Below are positions 5,198 through 6,711 of a stretch of DNA of 6,711 nucleotides, in pieces. A program made the translations under genes and the position numbers. The notes below the pieces were generated by a model. It was given only the letters and a program-made list of their open reading frames with translations, was not told the origin of the DNA and made no database searches. Source of the DNA: Verrucomicrobiota bacterium (GTDB taxonomy: Bacteria; Verrucomicrobiota; Verrucomicrobiia; Limisphaerales; JACRJZ01); contig JAKLEJ010000199.1 in assembly GCA_022711695.1 (NCBI GenBank), positions 1 through 6,711 on the forward strand. Direction: 5' to 3'. Positions within the stretch are counted from its first letter, which is position 1. Each line of letters opens with the position of its first letter.

Positions 5198-6711
5198 TCA
5201 GGGCCGGCGCTCTTCCTCGGCCGGTTTGCGCGGCAGCGGTTCGTCGATCATGGCCGTCTGATAGACGAAGGCCGCCATGACGATGGCCGCCTGCTGGAGG
5301 TCCTCGATGGGGGCGCGTTCGCGCACGTCCAGAGTGTTGTGATACGAGCGCCAGTATTCGACCGGATCCTGGATGAACTGGAACCCGGGCAAGCCGATGG
5401 CATCGAAGGAAAGATGATCGGTGCCGCCGGTGTTCGAGGCGGCAATGGTGTCGGCGCCGAAATCGCGCAGGGGCTCGAGCCACTCCCGGAAGAGCGGGCG
5501 CAGGGCCTCATTGCCCTGGAGGTGGATGCCGCGAATGCGGCCGGCCCCGTTATCCAGGTTGTAATAGGCGGAGAAGGCCTGGTAGCCGGGCGTCTTGACG
5601 AGCGAGCGCACCGAAGCGGGACGGTCCGAGGAGGGCGGGGCGGGCTGTCGGCCGCCATCGCGCGGGGAGCGCGCCTCGGCTACGGGCGGCTTGTTCGTGT
5701 AGTAGCCGAAATGGCGTTCCACGTAGGCCCGGGAACCCAGCAAGCCCTGTTCCTCGCCGCTCCAGAGCCCGATGCGGATGGTGCGCCGCGGCTCGAGCTT
5801 GAGCGCCTTGATCAAACGGACCGCCTCCAGGCACACCGCCACGCCCGCGGCGTTGTCCGTGGCCCCGGTTCCGCCGGGGGCGGAGTCGATGTGCGCGCCG
5901 AGCATCACCAGTTCCTTTCTCAAGTCCCCGCCCGGGATCTCCGCCAGCGTGTTGTAGCACATCGGGTCGCGGTCGTGGAACCGGGTCTGCACCTCGAGAG
6001 CCATGCGGACTTTCTCGCCGCTCTTGAGCATGCGCACCACGCGGTTGTATTGCTCGGCGCTGAGCACGATCTGGGGCGGCCCGGCGGGGGCGTTGGTGGC
6101 CCAGGGCGGACGATAGGAAAACGACGGCTGGTTGGTTCCCTCCGCCGACGGGGCGATCACGCTGGCATTGCCCACCCCGACGGCGCCGGCGTCGCCCGAA
6201 GGGCTGATGCTGACGGTGGCGGCGGCGCCTTCCAGGACGGCGAAGCGCAGCTTGTCAAAGGGCGGCTCCGAGCGGGGCCGCCGGACCGGGGGCTGGTTCG
6301 TGACCGCCGGGGTTCGAACTTCGTTCGTGCGCGGGGGCGTGGCCGGCGCGTTGGTGACCGCTTTTGGAGGCGGCGTGGCCGCGGCGACCGAGGGAGGCCG
6401 GTTGGTGGGCGGAGTCCGCTGGACATTGAAAGGGGGCCGGCCGGAGCGACTGCGTCCCGGCGAGGAGTTGGCCAGGCGCAACAGGTTGGTTTCGTTCAGG
6501 CGGGTGGCGACGGGCTCGAAGCGGGGCGAGATCTCGCGAGGCGAGCTGGTGAGCACGATGCACCCCTTGAGCTTGCCCTTGTAGGGTTCGAGCCCCGCCG
6601 GATCTCGAGCGTCGAGGTACACGACGTCCGCCACAATGGGCCAATCCATTCCGCAGGACCAGGCCTTGGGCCAGGCGATGAGCGGAAAGGACTGGGGCTC
6701 GACGATCTGGG
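5198..6711 (-). CDS. M28 family zinc metallopeptidase (N-terminus beyond the window)
   Basis: This is an aminopeptidase/carboxypeptidase-Q-like enzyme with two zinc ions, probably exported. Numbering from the Met at 6649, the M28 metal-binding set is complete: His253 in GAHIDS, bridging Asp265 in GATDNAAG, the Glu299-Glu300 pair in SGEEQGLLGS (general base and ligand), Asp366 in NLDNGAG, and His437 in YHNTLD; GGTDHLSF at 408-415 is also typical. Residues before about 195 correspond to an inserted PA-like region, interrupted by a Pro/Thr/Asn-rich stretch. The Met at 6649 is not the true start: the frame stays open to the window edge and the 20 codons before it (including VEPQSFPLIAWPKAWS) look like the family. 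Signal peptide and promoter must lie outside the window. The C-terminus ends in a charged tail (PRKPAEEERRP). The S9B peptidase gene follows after 64 bases on the same strand; the two enzymes would cooperate in breaking down peptides. The exact substrate is unknown. Confidence 0.92.
   Translation of the reverse strand, partial: QIVEPQSFPLIAWPKAWSCGMDWPIVADVVYLDARDPAGLEPYKGKLKGCIVLTSSPREISPRFEPVATRLNETNLLRLANSSPGRSRSGRPPFNVQRTPPTNRPPSVAAATPPPKAVTNAPATPPRTNEVRTPAVTNQPPVRRPRSEPPFDKLRFAVLEGAAATVSISPSGDAGAVGVGNASVIAPSAEGTNQPSFSYRPPWATNAPAGPPQIVLSAEQYNRVVRMLKSGEKVRMALEVQTRFHDRDPMCYNTLAEIPGGDLRKELVMLGAHIDSAPGGTGATDNAAGVAVCLEAVRLIKALKLEPRRTIRIGLWSGEEQGLLGSRAYVERHFGYYTNKPPVAEARSPRDGGRQPAPPSSDRPASVRSLVKTPGYQAFSAYYNLDNGAGRIRGIHLQGNEALRPLFREWLEPLRDFGADTIAASNTGGTDHLSFDAIGLPGFQFIQDPVEYWRSYHNTLDVRERAPIEDLQQAAIVMAAFVYQTAMIDEPLPRKPAEEERRP
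6263..6466 (-). repeat. Low-complexity Pro/Thr/Asn-rich segment in the M28 protein
   Basis: Codons for residues about 62-129 (counted from the Met at 6649) encode a stretch dominated by Pro, Thr, Ala and Arg with recurring Thr-Asn pairs (PTNRPP, AVTNAP, PRTNEV, AVTNQP) spaced 10-18 residues apart. It sits between LNETNLLRLAN and LRFAVLEGAAATV, both of which look like folded PA-region sequence, so it is an in-frame disordered insertion and not a terminal linker. The repeat units are imprecise. Confidence 0.6.

Noticed and set aside
3097..5280. Plus-strand open frame of 727 codons covering the S9B peptidase
   Set aside because: It is antisense to a gene with a full catalytic triad. Its Gly/Val/Ala-rich translation has no motif and no plausible start context, so it is a GC-content artefact.
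6647..6649. ATG at 6649 as the start of the M28 gene
   Set aside because: The frame remains open to the window edge and the upstream codons encode family-like sequence (VEPQSFPLIAWPKAWS), so this Met is internal.

Overview
The window is GC-rich, densely coding DNA, almost certainly from a bacterial chromosome. The gene content suggests a heterotroph that uses plant-derived sugars and peptides. Both secreted or exported peptidases carry many Thr-Asn and Pro-rich stretches. That style, with the gene mix, suggests Verrucomicrobiota (Limisphaerales-like) to me, but this is an impression from composition, not proof. No rRNA, tRNA, CRISPR array, insertion sequence or phage gene is visible.

Left block, plus strand (1-2399): the C-terminal 120 residues of a sugar ABC transporter permease (RbsC/XylH type) overlap by four bases (ATGA) with a 679-residue protein. 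I recognise the latter as a D-apionate lactonase (ApnL) family member from several collinear motifs. The translational coupling suggests that the transporter imports D-apiose, the branched pentose of plant cell walls (rhamnogalacturonan II, apiogalacturonan) and apiosyl glycosides, or a related sugar or lactone. ApnL would then open the lactone formed after oxidation. The other pathway enzymes must lie upstream of the window, because apnL is the last gene of this block.

Middle (2400-2976): the two strands converge here. A small minus-strand gene (88 residues, function unknown) lies at 2584-2850. Just upstream of its ATG there is no Shine-Dalgarno sequence. There is instead a promoter-like pair of hexamers with 17-base spacing, placed so that transcription would begin almost at the start codon, which suggests a leaderless mRNA. 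The promoter overlaps an A-rich patch and a small inverted repeat.

Right block, minus strand (2977-6711): two peptidases in the same direction, 64 bases apart, are probably an operon. The upstream gene is an M28 zinc aminopeptidase/carboxypeptidase-Q-like enzyme whose N-terminus is cut by the window edge. The downstream gene is a complete dipeptidyl-peptidase-IV-like serine peptidase (S9B) with a signal peptide, the full catalytic triad and the double-Glu dipeptide clamp. Together they would trim peptides outside the cytoplasm. Nothing here is a wholly new system. The points most worth following are the permease-apnL coupling, the possible leaderless small gene, and the low-complexity insertions in both peptidases.
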